Counted from the first letter of the stretch, positions 52,035-61,868 are shown. The stretch: DNA of 64,000 bases from Terriglobia bacterium (GCA_020073465.1 JAIQFC010000003.1:186001-250000), one strand, 5' to 3'. The notes: generated by a model not told the origin, from the letters alone. Made by a program: numbers and translations.

Positions 52035-52712
52035 TCATGCCGCGAGGAGCCGACGCGCGCCGCGAATAGCTAGGCCGACCAGTCCCGTACCAAGCAGGTA
52101 GATTGAGGACGGCTCGGGAATCGCAGTCGTACTCTGTCCCAGCGTGATGTCGGAGATTCCGATCCCATCGGCGCCGCCAGAAAATGTCACTGACTTGGCT
52201 GTGCCGTTAAACGTGAGCCCCACAGAAGTCCAGTTGCAGTACGCCGGCCCGTTCGAGCATGAACTGTTGTTGGGCGACAGACTCAACGTAGCTAACACAG
52301 TACCGGTACCGTTTGCGCCACTCCAGACCGTCACAGTCTCGTTGAAGGCGGCGGTGTAGTAGAAATTCAGACCGCTGCTGAATCCGTTGGCCACATTCAT
52401 GTAGCCGGTGGTTTGCACGCCCGTGACGCCGTTGATGAAGATGGCTGCGGTTTGGGTGGGATTCGGACTGAAGTTTCCGGATCCTGGGTTGACCGGTGCG
52501 TACGCAGACCTGAGCCCGTAGACGTTGGACGAGAAACTCACTCCATAGTTGGGAATATTGGGACCGCCCCCACCGTTGTAGAAGTCGCCCACCTGCTGCA
52601 AATCATTGAGGTAGTTGAAGTTCAAGAGTTGGATTGGATCAGCGTTGGCGGGCAGGACTGTGCAGACCAGCACCAGCGATAGCAGCAATGCCGCACAAAC
52701 GGCTCTGACCAT
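52035..52712 (-). CDS. PEP-CTERM exported protein 2
   Basis: A 225-residue protein. I chose ATG 52712 (AAGGAG at 7 bp) over an upstream frame at 52745. Signal peptide ALLLSLVLVCTVLPANA; the body contains NFNYLNDLQQVGDFYNGGGG and a ETVTVWSGANGTGTVLATL strand set typical of jelly-roll, sugar-binding-like folds. It ends IPEPSSIYLLGTGLVGLAIR followed by GARRLLAA, a full PEP-CTERM signal. It shares direction with PEP-CTERM protein 1, 118 bp downstream, but a small hairpin (52004-52020, CTGTC/GACAG) lies between. Probably an extracellular matrix component. Confidence 0.88.
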   Translation of the reverse strand: MVRAVCAALLLSLVLVCTVLPANADPIQLLNFNYLNDLQQVGDFYNGGGGPNIPNYGVSFSSNVYGLRSAYAPVNPGSGNFSPNPTQTAAIFINGVTGVQTTGYMNVANGFSSGLNFYYTAAFNETVTVWSGANGTGTVLATLSLSPNNSSCSNGPAYCNWTSVGLTFNGTAKSVTFSGGADGIGISDITLGQSTTAIPEPSSIYLLGTGLVGLAIRGARRLLAA

Positions 52713-53156
52713 GACAATCTCCTTGCAGATGGGGAAACGGAACACTCGCCGAAAAGAGGCGCCAAAAGCTCGAGAGGAGTATGGTGCAGAAGCTTTACAC
52801 CAAGATCACACGAGAATTAACAGTATGTTAATTTCCTTCGAGCGACGACGTGGGCCTGTGGAAAAAAATGACATCAATCCCGATTGCACGTTCTAGGTTG
52901 CTTCTCGCCCTGAACTGCAGGCCCTGCGTGACCAACCGAACGGTCTCGTCGTTGCTTGAACGCGGCCACTGCTCACTCCGTAACAATCGTCGCACGCTCG
53001 ATTCCTTGCCCTCGAAATTAACGTACTGTTAACCTCACAAAAACATTGTCGGATGCCATAATCGCCATCTTGCATTCCTGACCGCGGACTCAGATTAGTT
53101 CTTGCGCGAACGCCGGGGTCAATTTTCCCCAGTATCAAACTTGGAGTTGTTGCTCG
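52713..53156. other. Divergent promoter region with paired 18-bp inverted copies
   Basis: No gene is supported. The region separates PEP-CTERM gene 2 (minus) from the lipoprotein gene at 53157 (plus). It holds TTAACAGTATGTTAATTT at 52817-52834 and its inverted copy, one mismatch, at 53015-53032 (TTAACAGTACGTTAATTT on the minus strand). Each is itself an imperfect palindrome TTAAC-N5-GTTAA. They look like two operators for one regulator placed ahead of the two divergent genes. Confidence 0.6.
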
Positions 53157-54023
53157 ATGAAGCGAATGTTTCCGATCGTCGTGCTTATTGCAGCCCTGGT
53201 GATGCTCCTGAGCTGTTCCAATGGCAAGGTGATAGGTCCCCCAGCCATCGCCAACATCTCAGGTTCGTGGGAGTTTCTGGTGACGTCGAACACCAACAAT
53301 GCCTCCCTAACTGGTATTGAAGTCGCGTTGAAGGAAGGGCAAGTGCTAATTGATGGGGTGGTGCAGCCGAACGGTCAGCTTTCGGCGAGTGGCACCAATC
53401 AGATCGCCTTTATTACTCTGGACCCGAGCACTTTAGATATCACGGCGTTCAGCGGGAATTGTCCGCCAAACGGAAGCAGTCCTGTGAACGATCTCATTGG
53501 CAGCGTCTCCAGTTTCGGCGGCCCGCTTAGTTTCAGCTACCACGAAGCCGGAAACCTCTTCAATGTGAACGCCACGCTCAGCGGCGATGGACAGTCCATG
53601 ACTGGCACCATCACTGCCCAAGCGGGCTCCAATTGCAGCGGTGGAACGATCACTGGAACCGTTGTCCCGAAGTTGTCGGGGACCTATACCGGTCAACTGT
53701 GTCAACCCCTCGACAATTCATGCCTCGGGACCAACGACAGCGCTACCGCCACGCTGAGCCAGAGTGGAACAACCCTGACACTCAGCCTGTTGCTGACAGG
53801 TGCTGACAATACTTCATTCACGATGACAGGTCCGGTCAACGGACGTGCCTTTTCAGCTCAGGGCACTTTCCTGGGGCAGTCGGTTTCCTACTACGGTTAC
53901 TACGAGTTGACCTTCGACTCCCTGACTCAGGCCTACGACATCCCGTCTGTGTACCTTGTGAATACCGCATGTAACCCCAGCACGCAGACTTGCGGCAACG
54001 TGCTTACAGTCCCGCAGACGTAA
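53157..54023 (+). CDS. Secreted lipoprotein, unknown function
   Basis: A 288-residue protein with a short signal and lipobox MLLSC. The body repeats strand patterns (GSWEFLVTSN; LSGTYTGQL; ATLSQSGTTLTLSLLLTG; MTGPVNGRAF) seen in Acidobacteria lipoproteins, likely two or more beta-barrel/lipocalin-like sheets. Four cysteines in the C-terminal half (QLCQPLDNSC; TACNPSTQTC) may form disulfides. It is divergent from PEP-CTERM gene 2 and may share regulation through the inverted 18-bp sites. Confidence 0.75.
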   Translation: MKRMFPIVVLIAALVMLLSCSNGKVIGPPAIANISGSWEFLVTSNTNNASLTGIEVALKEGQVLIDGVVQPNGQLSASGTNQIAFITLDPSTLDITAFSGNCPPNGSSPVNDLIGSVSSFGGPLSFSYHEAGNLFNVNATLSGDGQSMTGTITAQAGSNCSGGTITGTVVPKLSGTYTGQLCQPLDNSCLGTNDSATATLSQSGTTLTLSLLLTGADNTSFTMTGPVNGRAFSAQGTFLGQSVSYYGYYELTFDSLTQAYDIPSVYLVNTACNPSTQTCGNVLTVPQT

Positions 54024-54079
54024 AAACCGGGCCCCGACTTTTCTCCTTCGGTCGCGACGCGGTGCTGTACCCGCAGCTG

Positions 54080-55978
54080 CTATTTCAGTTCCACGATGAA
54101 TGTATCGACGCGACATCGTCCACTAACCGGACAACCAGGGGCGTGCGGATCGCTACCCAGGCTCCAATCCCAGTCGCTGCTGAAAAGGAAAAACTTGCCG
54201 TCCTGGGAGACATTACCGATCGCGATCGCGTTGAAACAGGAGCCATCCTTGGCGCTGGCGTTGCACGCTCCCGTCGCGTGATGGTGCGCGAACCTCCAAA
54301 CGGTGGGCGCTCCGGAGGTCACCACGCAAACAATCTCACGATCAAATGCTTGGCGCACGGCCAGAAGTGGGTTGGTCGCGCTGTTGCGAGTGCCGTCTCC
54401 CTGCAGTTTGAAACTCGACCGCGAGTAGGCTCCGCACACCGGCGCCGAATCGGTGGGATCGGTGTTGTTCCAGGACCAGTGGGAATCCATGCTCATTGGG
54501 ACGGTTATGTCTGACGGAAAAAGTTGTGTAATGCGGTTGAGGTCGTTGGTCGGCCGCATAAGCAAACTTGTAGTACTGCCGGGACCACCTGCGTTGATGA
54601 GATGGGTGTAGCCGAGCACAGTGTGTCCTCCGCAGAAGCTCGCGATGTCGGGCACCTTCCCCTCACCGTGGGTCGAACACGCAGAGACATCGGTTGTTCC
54701 GGGCTTCCACAGATACATCGCTTGACCGTTCTGCGGGATTACCTTCACCACGTTCCCGTCTCGGCTCACCCTTGCATTGTGGACGTTGTAACCCGCGGTA
54801 CTGGTTGCTGGAGGAGTCCCTCCTTTTACGAGTGCAGCGGACTGCGTGTAATCCTGCTGACCTTGAACTGCCGAAGCCTGTCGCATCTCCTGCCCGAGGG
54901 CTGTGCCGATATACACCGTATAGCCCGCCAGAATCATTCCAAACGGGTTGTCGATGTCAGGCGCAGAAATTGCGATCCCGCCGGTCGAATTAAGGTGAAT
55001 ATGAGCTTCAGGCGATGGCAGAGTCTCGCCGAAGTTAGGATGCATGAGCGTATTGGCCGTCAGTTGCACATAGTAGTCACCGGCCGGCAGATTTCCTGAC
55101 GTGATGGTCAGACGCGGGGCGGCGGGGGCCGCCAATTTCCCTTGTTTGATGGAGACGGTCTCTATTCCGGAACCACCCAGTCTCCCGGTAGCCGTGTCAT
55201 ACCAGTAGCAGTGGTCGCTCGCTCGATCGTAGAAGGTCACAAGTCTGCCGAAGCCCTGCATCCTTCCGCCCGAATAGTCGACGAATTTGCTGTCATCCCC
55301 GCTGTTGGAAATGGCTCCCCCATATCCTGAAAGGTCGGCAGGAAGGTTCGGACACTTATTGAGATCGTAGACTTTGATCTGTTTGCCGCTCGCAACGTTG
55401 TACGCCATGATGGCGTTGTTGGCGCCGAAGTGTCCGTAAAGAATGGCGGGATCCACATAGCTGAAACTGCCGCCGGTTGGCAGGCGGCACGTACGCAGTG
55501 CGCCGCAGCGCGGAGTCACCCGCATGGTTGCAGCATCCATGAAGAACGGAACCGCCCCGCCTCCGCCCGTCATGATGTAGAAGTAATACCCGCCGTTAGG
55601 GCCTAGCGATCCATCAAACTTCCCCCACTCGTTAGTTTCAGCCGACGAATTGCTATTGAAACTGAAGCCCTGGAGTTTGCCCTCGACTCCGCTCTCGTCG
55701 GTGACGCGCATGATTCGCGATCCGAATTCCGCATCACGAAAAACTTGGTTTACCCGGGGTGGCGCGACTGGAGTTTCGGCCCTGAACTCCCTGCCGCTCT
55801 CTGCGCAGTAGGGTCGACCAGCACAAGCTGTCGACGCTGCTGACGCAGTGCTCTGTTTCTCTGGTGCCCTCGACTGTCTCGGAAACCAACCGGCCACGGG
55901 ATGGGCCCACGCGCACAGCAAGACTATTGCTGTTCGAAGCGCCGACCTTTTCCGAGTAGACGTTCCTTGTGTAGTCAT
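54080..55978 (-). CDS. Secreted propeller-like protein, unknown
   Basis: About 632 residues from ATG 55978 (GGAG at 4 bp; ATG 55996 is an alternative), immediately leading into a signal peptide (ALRTAIVLLCAWAHPVAG). The frame continues 5' to 56209, but that part lies inside the next gene. The mature protein begins with FRDAEFGSRIMRVTDESG and has repeated patterns ending in W/D pairs (VNGQAMYLW-like; WSWNNTDPTD; FLFSSDWDWSLGSD), suggesting a WD40/TolB-type propeller with an inserted fibronectin-like segment. It may bind sugar or matrix. It lies 40 bp downstream of the GT39-type gene. Confidence 0.72.
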   Translation of the reverse strand: MTTQGTSTRKRSALRTAIVLLCAWAHPVAGWFPRQSRAPEKQSTASAASTACAGRPYCAESGREFRAETPVAPPRVNQVFRDAEFGSRIMRVTDESGVEGKLQGFSFNSNSSAETNEWGKFDGSLGPNGGYYFYIMTGGGGAVPFFMDAATMRVTPRCGALRTCRLPTGGSFSYVDPAILYGHFGANNAIMAYNVASGKQIKVYDLNKCPNLPADLSGYGGAISNSGDDSKFVDYSGGRMQGFGRLVTFYDRASDHCYWYDTATGRLGGSGIETVSIKQGKLAAPAAPRLTITSGNLPAGDYYVQLTANTLMHPNFGETLPSPEAHIHLNSTGGIAISAPDIDNPFGMILAGYTVYIGTALGQEMRQASAVQGQQDYTQSAALVKGGTPPATSTAGYNVHNARVSRDGNVVKVIPQNGQAMYLWKPGTTDVSACSTHGEGKVPDIASFCGGHTVLGYTHLINAGGPGSTTSLLMRPTNDLNRITQLFPSDITVPMSMDSHWSWNNTDPTDSAPVCGAYSRSSFKLQGDGTRNSATNPLLAVRQAFDREIVCVVTSGAPTVWRFAHHHATGACNASAKDGSCFNAIAIGNVSQDGKFFLFSSDWDWSLGSDPHAPGCPVSGRCRVDTFIVELK

Positions 55979-56018
55979 GAACTCCGGGCCGCTCATGGAC
56001 TCCGGTCTCCGAGGCCCT

Positions 56019-57479
56019 TCAGCGGTAGCTAAGCTGGTACACCCGGTATATCGGGTTGGCATAGTCGCACTGGAACTCGATCCCTTGCAGGTTAGCCGGT
56101 TGCTTGCACACATGAGGAAGTGGCAAAGACTTGCGGAGTGCGCCTTCGTCAGAATATACGAGAAAGCGGGGATGCTCTCGACGGACGTACTCACTGACAT
56201 CGATATCATTCTTCGAGCTGAGTAGATACGCCCGCTGGCCGACCGAGAGAGGCAGCCCAGCAGCGTCGGCGATGATATTCGATTCGACGTTGTAATCGTC
56301 GATTATGACCGCGTCTTCAGGACCCATGTGACTTCGCAAGTAATTCCCCACACCCGCGATTCGTGTCGAATATCTAAGCCGGGGAGAGATGGAGGCAAAC
56401 TTGTCCGCGAATGCACTGGGCACTTCACTCAGCCCAAGTACTGCGCCAAGGTTCAGCACCAGCACTGCGATGACAGTGGCCTGAACGAGTCGGGTGCGGC
56501 CGGGCAAGAACTTCTCGCCTAGTTGATGCAGCCCATCCCCGGAGATCACCGCGAGCATGGCGCCGGGAATCATGCTGTATCGGGCTACGGCGAGAAATCC
56601 GCCGTGAAGGATTTCATAACTCTGTACTGCGAGGAAGAAGATGGTCACGCCCGCGAATGCGGCAGGAATTGGATCCCGGCGCGACCGCACAATCCCGTAA
56701 ATTGCAGCCACAAATGCGAGGGGCGAGAGGCTGATAAATAAGACCGACGGTATGAGCGCAAGATGGTAAGTCACGGGCTTCGCAGTCGCCAGTACCAGTG
56801 CCATGCGAGTGTGTGTGGCCGTAAGCAGATACAGTGGATCCCCAAACTTCCGCCAGCAGTACGTCATCATTACCGCGGGCCATGCCCCACCCAAAGCCCC
56901 AAATGTGACGAGCGAAGCAATCACCGACTTCATCCGCTCTCGTCGGCGGGCATCCTGGATCCACAATAGCGCCAGCGCGACAAGTAGAGATCCGACAACA
57001 ATCCAGGCTTCGTAACGAATCGATCCTGCGATCGACAATGCCGCCCCCGAAATTGCCAGGTGCCATAATCGATTCGTCCCTCTATGGAAATGGTAAAAGA
57101 AGAAGAACAGCCCCGATAGCACGAAGAAAACGCACGGCACTTCCGACGAAGAAGTCGTGCTGTAGCCAACGTGAAGGCTATAAAGTGCAAACACGGCGAG
57201 CGACAATCCCGCGGCTCGTTCGCCGTAAAGAATGCGGGCCAACTTCCAAACCCAATAGAGCGACGCAATGCCGAGTACCAGACTCAAAACCCTTCCCGCT
57301 ACCAACACATCGGGAATGAAGTAGACAAACGCGCCCATCAGCCAAAAATGTCCGGGTGGATAGACACCGAAGATAAGGTTGAAAGCTGGATGTTGAACCC
57401 AGCGGCCCGTGAGAGCAGCGCGTTCCAGCGCGTCCCCTCCACTGTTTGTGGAAGAGAAGTAAGAGACAATTCGGAGCAA
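56019..57479 (-). CDS. GT39/ArnT-like membrane glycosyltransferase
   Basis: At least 486 residues of a polytopic membrane enzyme that should use a lipid-linked sugar. Visible are GGDALERAALTGRW (first outer loop with Asp), VYPPGHFWLMG, and about ten membrane segments, then a soluble C-terminal domain (YNVESNIIADAAGLPLSVG). The start is uncertain: TTG 57479 is the first standard start, but the frame stays open to 57638 and encodes IFAAGNYISGALFLLGALLR, a convincing first membrane helix, with no ATG/GTG/TTG ahead of it. The true start may be a rare codon or lie upstream of a sequence error. Confidence 0.83.
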   Translation of the reverse strand: MLRIVSYFSSTNSGGDALERAALTGRWVQHPAFNLIFGVYPPGHFWLMGAFVYFIPDVLVAGRVLSLVLGIASLYWVWKLARILYGERAAGLSLAVFALYSLHVGYSTTSSSEVPCVFFVLSGLFFFFYHFHRGTNRLWHLAISGAALSIAGSIRYEAWIVVGSLLVALALLWIQDARRRERMKSVIASLVTFGALGGAWPAVMMTYCWRKFGDPLYLLTATHTRMALVLATAKPVTYHLALIPSVLFISLSPLAFVAAIYGIVRSRRDPIPAAFAGVTIFFLAVQSYEILHGGFLAVARYSMIPGAMLAVISGDGLHQLGEKFLPGRTRLVQATVIAVLVLNLGAVLGLSEVPSAFADKFASISPRLRYSTRIAGVGNYLRSHMGPEDAVIIDDYNVESNIIADAAGLPLSVGQRAYLLSSKNDIDVSEYVRREHPRFLVYSDEGALRKSLPLPHVCKQPANLQGIEFQCDYANPIYRVYQLSYR

Positions 57480-57708
57480 CGCGCCCAGAAGAAAGAGTGC
57501 CCCAGATATGTAATTGCCCGCCGCAAAGATGCGTTCCCTTTCCCCGAACGTCGGGCGAGAGGCACTCTGGTCCTCCGCTAAAGAAGCAGCGTTTGCGGCC
57601 GGAACGGGAATGAGATCACCTCTTGGTACGGAGCAAAACTAAGCGCATAACCTAGCAAAATCACGTTACACAACGATGAATTTCTCTGGAGTGAACTTCT
57701 GGGTTGGG

Positions 57709-60024
57709 CTAGGTCCTAGGCGGGAAACTGGGAATCGCTTCGGCGTCAGAACAAGAGACTCTACCGGCGAGCAACTCACATCTTCGGACTGAGCGTTTTG
57801 CGCTCAGGACGCGAGCCCCGTTAATTTCAACGTAGGTTCCGTTGCACAGGAACACGTCGCTCTCTGCTGCGCCAGTTCGTGTGGTAAGACCCACCAACTC
57901 TGCGTCGCTGCTGACCGGATCGGCATTCCATGCCTGATTCGCCCGCCCAAAGAAGAAACGATAGTCGCATCCCTTCGTCTGATAGCGGTAAGCCCTAGCT
58001 AGAGATGCTGCAGCTCTGCTCTGCAAAACGGTGAATCTGCCTGGAGCACTACTGGTTTCGGCAAGGGGGACCAACAGCGTAACGAATTCTGAGGGCAGCG
58101 AGACAACCGCACCGAAGTTCAGAACTGTGGTCGTTCCCTGCTGACCATACACCGGCGACCACGGGTCCTTGTGAAATTCCTCCGACCAGCCGTGCCCGTC
58201 AAGCGGTAAAAGCGCGAAACCCTGGCTGGAGTTCTTGAAGCGGAAGAGATGCTCCTGCTGCAACTGCAAGTCTTGCGACAGATGCCACGAGACCTCCAGG
58301 CAATGCTTGCCAGCGCCTTCCACCAGGTCGCGCACCAGAAAGACGCCAGACCGCATGCCAAGCACCCAGCGCCGATGGACGGCAGGACGCTGCAATCGCT
58401 CGTAGCCATCGTGGCTGCCCACGAAAAGATCGAAACTCTCGCCGCAGATCCACTGTTCAGTGCAAACGCGCACATGGCGCTTCCAGGAGAACGGGCCCGC
58501 TGGTTCCATTTGATCCTGGCCGTCGACCCTCAGTGTGTTGTGCATAGCCGTGCCACGAAAGCGATTTCGTTCGGAACCCTCGCCAACGTATTCGCAGGTG
58601 CCGGGATCAATTAGTAACTGACGCCCCGCACTCTGCAAGCACAGGCTCAATGCGTCGGCATGTTCATGACCGTGACTCTGGGGAACCGCGGGTCCACCCT
58701 TGATCGCGAGTTGCGCGGAACTGCCAGCCAGAACATAAATGCCGGCGTCCTCAAAGGCGGCAGACCGAGTCGCGACCGATTCCGCCTGAATGCGATCCCA
58801 TTCATCGACGCCCGCCTTTCCCAGGAGCCAGATCGTCTCTTCGCTTAAGTCGCCCGCGACGCGCTTGAAGTCTGCGCGACCAAACAAAATTGCGCCCGTG
58901 ACGAGAGGGTCCAGCAGGTGCTCCGGACGATTGCGGCCCGGGTCAAAAACCCTCCCACCGTCGTCATCGCCAAATCTCGGCGGGGGACCGGAGACACTGA
59001 GAATGAACAGAGCGTTCAGCATTCGCTCGAGGGTGTGTTCCAGTTCTGCAGGAATCGGTTGCCCGCTTGCTGAAGCCAGCAGCGCCGCGTGCAGAAACAA
59101 ATCGAGGGCGTAGACGTGGTAATACGTGGACTGCTCAAAGTGTAGTCCGTCAGGATTCACCTGCCGCCGCGCCTCCTCCAGAATGATCTGCCAGCCTTGA
59201 CGCTTCCAACTTTCCGCGTCGGGCAGCTCACCGCACAGAGTTCCCAGGAAAAACAGCGCCACAGCCTCGCCAAGCAGATGCGTATTGGGAGAGAAGTATG
59301 TGGAGAGATAACGCTGCAGGTGTCGTCCGTTCAAAGCCTGTGCCCGCAGCCACTCCTGGTGAAATTCCGGGTGCCACGCCGGGGTTCCCTCGAGTAAGAA
59401 GTACATCCAATGCCAAGATAGGCTGCGAAGCCCCACCTCGAGGCTGCTCGCCCAATTGATCCCCCATGGATATGGGTTCGCTGCATGCCAACCTTGCCAT
59501 TGAGAGCGTATCTCGGCGCTGTAACGATCATCGCCGGTCAGCCGATACGCTTTCGCAAGGGTGACGAGATGCTGATGCCGATTCAGTTCCCAGGTGATTT
59601 TGCTGTCGCCCACCTCGGCAAAATCGAGATACTTCACCCGGTAAAATGCCTTCAGCGGGGCCTGTTTTGCGTGAACCACATCGAGATGCCAATTGATTAG
59701 GTCGCCATAGTCCAGATCGGCGTATCCCAGCAAATCAAAGCGGTGCGAACAGATCTTCTGAGCCCGCGAAAGAACACGTTCCGCTTGCTTCGGGAGCCGT
59801 TCCCAAATCAAATCGAGCAAAACGGGCACCTGCTCAGGTTTGAAGAAAAATGCTCGTGGCCGGGCTGTGCTTGAGCTTAAGAGATTTCGGGTGAAGTCAT
59901 AATTCAAGTGCGACAACGTCGCGTCAGCCCGTCTGGCGAGTTCCTGGCGGCTGCGATCCACAAACTCGCGACGATCCATTGCCCGCACCCTCCCGAGGGT
60001 GCGACGCCAACTCTCAATGGCCAT
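57709..60024 (-). CDS. Heparinase II/III-family polysaccharide lyase
   Basis: A 771-residue protein, ATG 60024 (the frame opens at 60048). The N-terminal alpha/alpha toroid carries HLVTLAKAYRLTGD and WLRAQALNGRHLQRYLSTYFSPNTHLLGEAV with the Asn-His pair used in catalysis; QSTYYHVYALDLF and GHEHADALSLCL follow as the second half and the beta-sandwich. Such enzymes cleave uronic-acid polysaccharides. No signal peptide is seen, so a cytoplasmic or unusual export route is implied. In exopolysaccharide clusters these lyases often trim the polymer during synthesis. Confidence 0.87.
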   Translation of the reverse strand: MAIESWRRTLGRVRAMDRREFVDRSRQELARRADATLSHLNYDFTRNLLSSSTARPRAFFFKPEQVPVLLDLIWERLPKQAERVLSRAQKICSHRFDLLGYADLDYGDLINWHLDVVHAKQAPLKAFYRVKYLDFAEVGDSKITWELNRHQHLVTLAKAYRLTGDDRYSAEIRSQWQGWHAANPYPWGINWASSLEVGLRSLSWHWMYFLLEGTPAWHPEFHQEWLRAQALNGRHLQRYLSTYFSPNTHLLGEAVALFFLGTLCGELPDAESWKRQGWQIILEEARRQVNPDGLHFEQSTYYHVYALDLFLHAALLASASGQPIPAELEHTLERMLNALFILSVSGPPPRFGDDDGGRVFDPGRNRPEHLLDPLVTGAILFGRADFKRVAGDLSEETIWLLGKAGVDEWDRIQAESVATRSAAFEDAGIYVLAGSSAQLAIKGGPAVPQSHGHEHADALSLCLQSAGRQLLIDPGTCEYVGEGSERNRFRGTAMHNTLRVDGQDQMEPAGPFSWKRHVRVCTEQWICGESFDLFVGSHDGYERLQRPAVHRRWVLGMRSGVFLVRDLVEGAGKHCLEVSWHLSQDLQLQQEHLFRFKNSSQGFALLPLDGHGWSEEFHKDPWSPVYGQQGTTTVLNFGAVVSLPSEFVTLLVPLAETSSAPGRFTVLQSRAAASLARAYRYQTKGCDYRFFFGRANQAWNADPVSSDAELVGLTTRTGAAESDVFLCNGTYVEINGARVLSAKRSVRRCELLAGRVSCSDAEAIPSFPPRT

Positions 60025-60074
60025 TTTGTTCCCGACCCTTCGGGACACGGATCAAGCGGAATCCCTCAAAGGAA

Positions 60075-60854
60075 CTAGCCGGCATTCTTGCTTCCCAGCA
60101 ACTTCGCGCGCAGCCCGTCGTAGAGCCGGTTTCCCAAGACGCGCTTGGCAGAGTCACGAACCGTCTGCCGCAGGTTTGATTTCCAGAGTCCGTCTCCGCT
60201 ACAGGCGTTCGCCAACTCCTCCGGAGTCGTGTCACGCATGACCGCGAAGCGACCGAGGGTATAAACACTGGTTGACTCTGAGTTCAGATTCAGACTGCTC
60301 GTCGACATCGTGCGATAACCGGCGCGCCGTACAACCCCAATCACGCGATCGTCAAAGCGTCCACCAGGACATGAAAAGTGTTCGACTTTGCGCCCGATGA
60401 TTTCTTCCACGCGTAGCTTGGCATCGACAATCTCGCGCTCTAGTCCTGCAGAGTCCAGGTCGGGCAGATAAGCGTGAGACATGGAATGGCAACCGATCTC
60501 AAAGCCACGGGAGAGTTCGTGCAGTTGGACATCATTCAGGTATCCGCGCTGCCCCAAGAATCCCGCGGTCACGTAGAAGGTAGCTCCGAAGTTCACGTCG
60601 GCCAGAATGGGGGCGGCCACCGCGAGGTCCGTTTCGCAGCCGTCGTCAAAGGTGATGGCGATTCGTTGCTCATCTGAGAATGAGACGGCCTTGCCCACGC
60701 TGACTCCGTTGTACCCAAGGGTCTTCAGGTAACGCATCTGGCTGTCGAAATCTGCCGCAGAAACAATGTAGCGGGTGTACCCGGGCTCGGACTGGCACAA
60801 TTCGCGGCCGGGCAATTCGAGTTCGTGATACATCAGGAAGGCCGTGCGGGGCAT
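60075..60854 (-). CDS. Polysaccharide deacetylase (NodB-like)
   Basis: A 259-residue NodB-homology protein. TFDDG (Asp70, Asp71) holds the catalytic base and a metal ligand; HSMSH (His123, His127) are the other ligands; SCPGGRFDD is motif 3. It removes N- or O-acetyl groups from a polysaccharide. No signal peptide is seen, so it may act inside the cell on precursors. It starts 3 bp after the upstream gene, so the two are co-translated, and is followed by the lyase at 50 bp. Confidence 0.9.
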   Translation of the reverse strand: MPRTAFLMYHELELPGRELCQSEPGYTRYIVSAADFDSQMRYLKTLGYNGVSVGKAVSFSDEQRIAITFDDGCETDLAVAAPILADVNFGATFYVTAGFLGQRGYLNDVQLHELSRGFEIGCHSMSHAYLPDLDSAGLEREIVDAKLRVEEIIGRKVEHFSCPGGRFDDRVIGVVRRAGYRTMSTSSLNLNSESTSVYTLGRFAVMRDTTPEELANACSGDGLWKSNLRQTVRDSAKRVLGNRLYDGLRAKLLGSKNAG

Positions 60855-60857
60855 GGG

Positions 60858-61868
60858 TTAATGCATCCTTAGGAATCTGTGCAATTCCTGAGCCGCCGCT
60901 GGAAACAGGCTGAACACTACTCCTATCCCATGCGGCTCCAAGGGAATCTCGTCTACACACTTACCGCGTTCGAGATCATACAGACCGAGGTGCGATGTCT
61001 TGTGCCGTGTAGTCCCGGTCTTGATCCAGGCAAGATTTTCCACTAATTTCGTGGGACGAACCCGAGTAAAACCAACCCAGACGAAACGTTCGTCGAGCGG
61101 CAGCAGCCCGCGGCACCATCCAAGCACTTGCGTAGAGTCGGGATGCATCTGATTCAGGTCGAAGGCCTTCTTCACCTTGAGCGTCTTCTGATCGGCCAGA
61201 ACCACATGACCATTCACCGTCGTGAAGTAAATCGAATCCCCAAACAGGTAGCCATCATGCGGCCTTTCGATCGCCACATCGATGCGATTGCCCGGCTTGG
61301 TCAGGCAGATCGCATCTCTCTGAACGAAACGCGTCACCCACAGTTCGCCCCCGAGTTGGAATACATGGTTGGGGTGCGAACGGTGCGGCTTGGTGGTAGG
61401 CATCTTGCGGTAATCGATCTCACGGGAGAAGCGCGACCAAGGATCCTCCTCCAGAACGCCCCACTCTCGCACCACTTCTCCATTCAGTGTCACTTCAACC
61501 ACCAAATCGAGCCCGGTTACCGCTACAGCCAGCGTGCCGCTGCCGGTCGGACACACATGGTGAACATCATTGAAACACGGCAACGAAACATATGCAGTGC
61601 GCCGAAAGCTGGGCAGCTCGTAAATCAGAACTTCGGTTGAAGTGCAGGCGTACAGAGTCTTGCCGTCTACGTACCCTGATTTGAACAGGATCGCGGGAGT
61701 GTCTTCCGGACAAACTTCAGGTGGCGAAACGTACTCAACGCAGGCTCTGGACTGCTTCTTCTTGGTATCGAGGCAGACAATCCGTCCCAGATCGCAGGAC
61801 TGCCACTCCTCCAACTTGCGGAAGACATTCTGGCGGACGTGCCCACCCACCACATAGATCTGGCTCAT
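60858..61868 (-). CDS. Propeller-like protein of unknown function
   Basis: A 336-residue protein without a signal peptide. Repeating strand patterns (IYVVGGHVRQN; TLYACTSTEVLIYELPS; LAVAVTGLDLVVEVTLNGEVVREW; SIYFTTVNGHVVLADQKTL) suggest a six- or seven-bladed beta-propeller. Conserved-looking HRSHPNHV and HPDSTQVLGWCRGLL loops are suggestive of a binding site. The neighbours (sulfotransferase upstream, deacetylase 3 bp downstream) point to a role in polysaccharide modification or sensing. I do not recognise a family. Confidence 0.72.
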   Translation of the reverse strand: MSQIYVVGGHVRQNVFRKLEEWQSCDLGRIVCLDTKKKQSRACVEYVSPPEVCPEDTPAILFKSGYVDGKTLYACTSTEVLIYELPSFRRTAYVSLPCFNDVHHVCPTGSGTLAVAVTGLDLVVEVTLNGEVVREWGVLEEDPWSRFSREIDYRKMPTTKPHRSHPNHVFQLGGELWVTRFVQRDAICLTKPGNRIDVAIERPHDGYLFGDSIYFTTVNGHVVLADQKTLKVKKAFDLNQMHPDSTQVLGWCRGLLPLDERFVWVGFTRVRPTKLVENLAWIKTGTTRHKTSHLGLYDLERGKCVDEIPLEPHGIGVVFSLFPAAAQELHRFLRMH

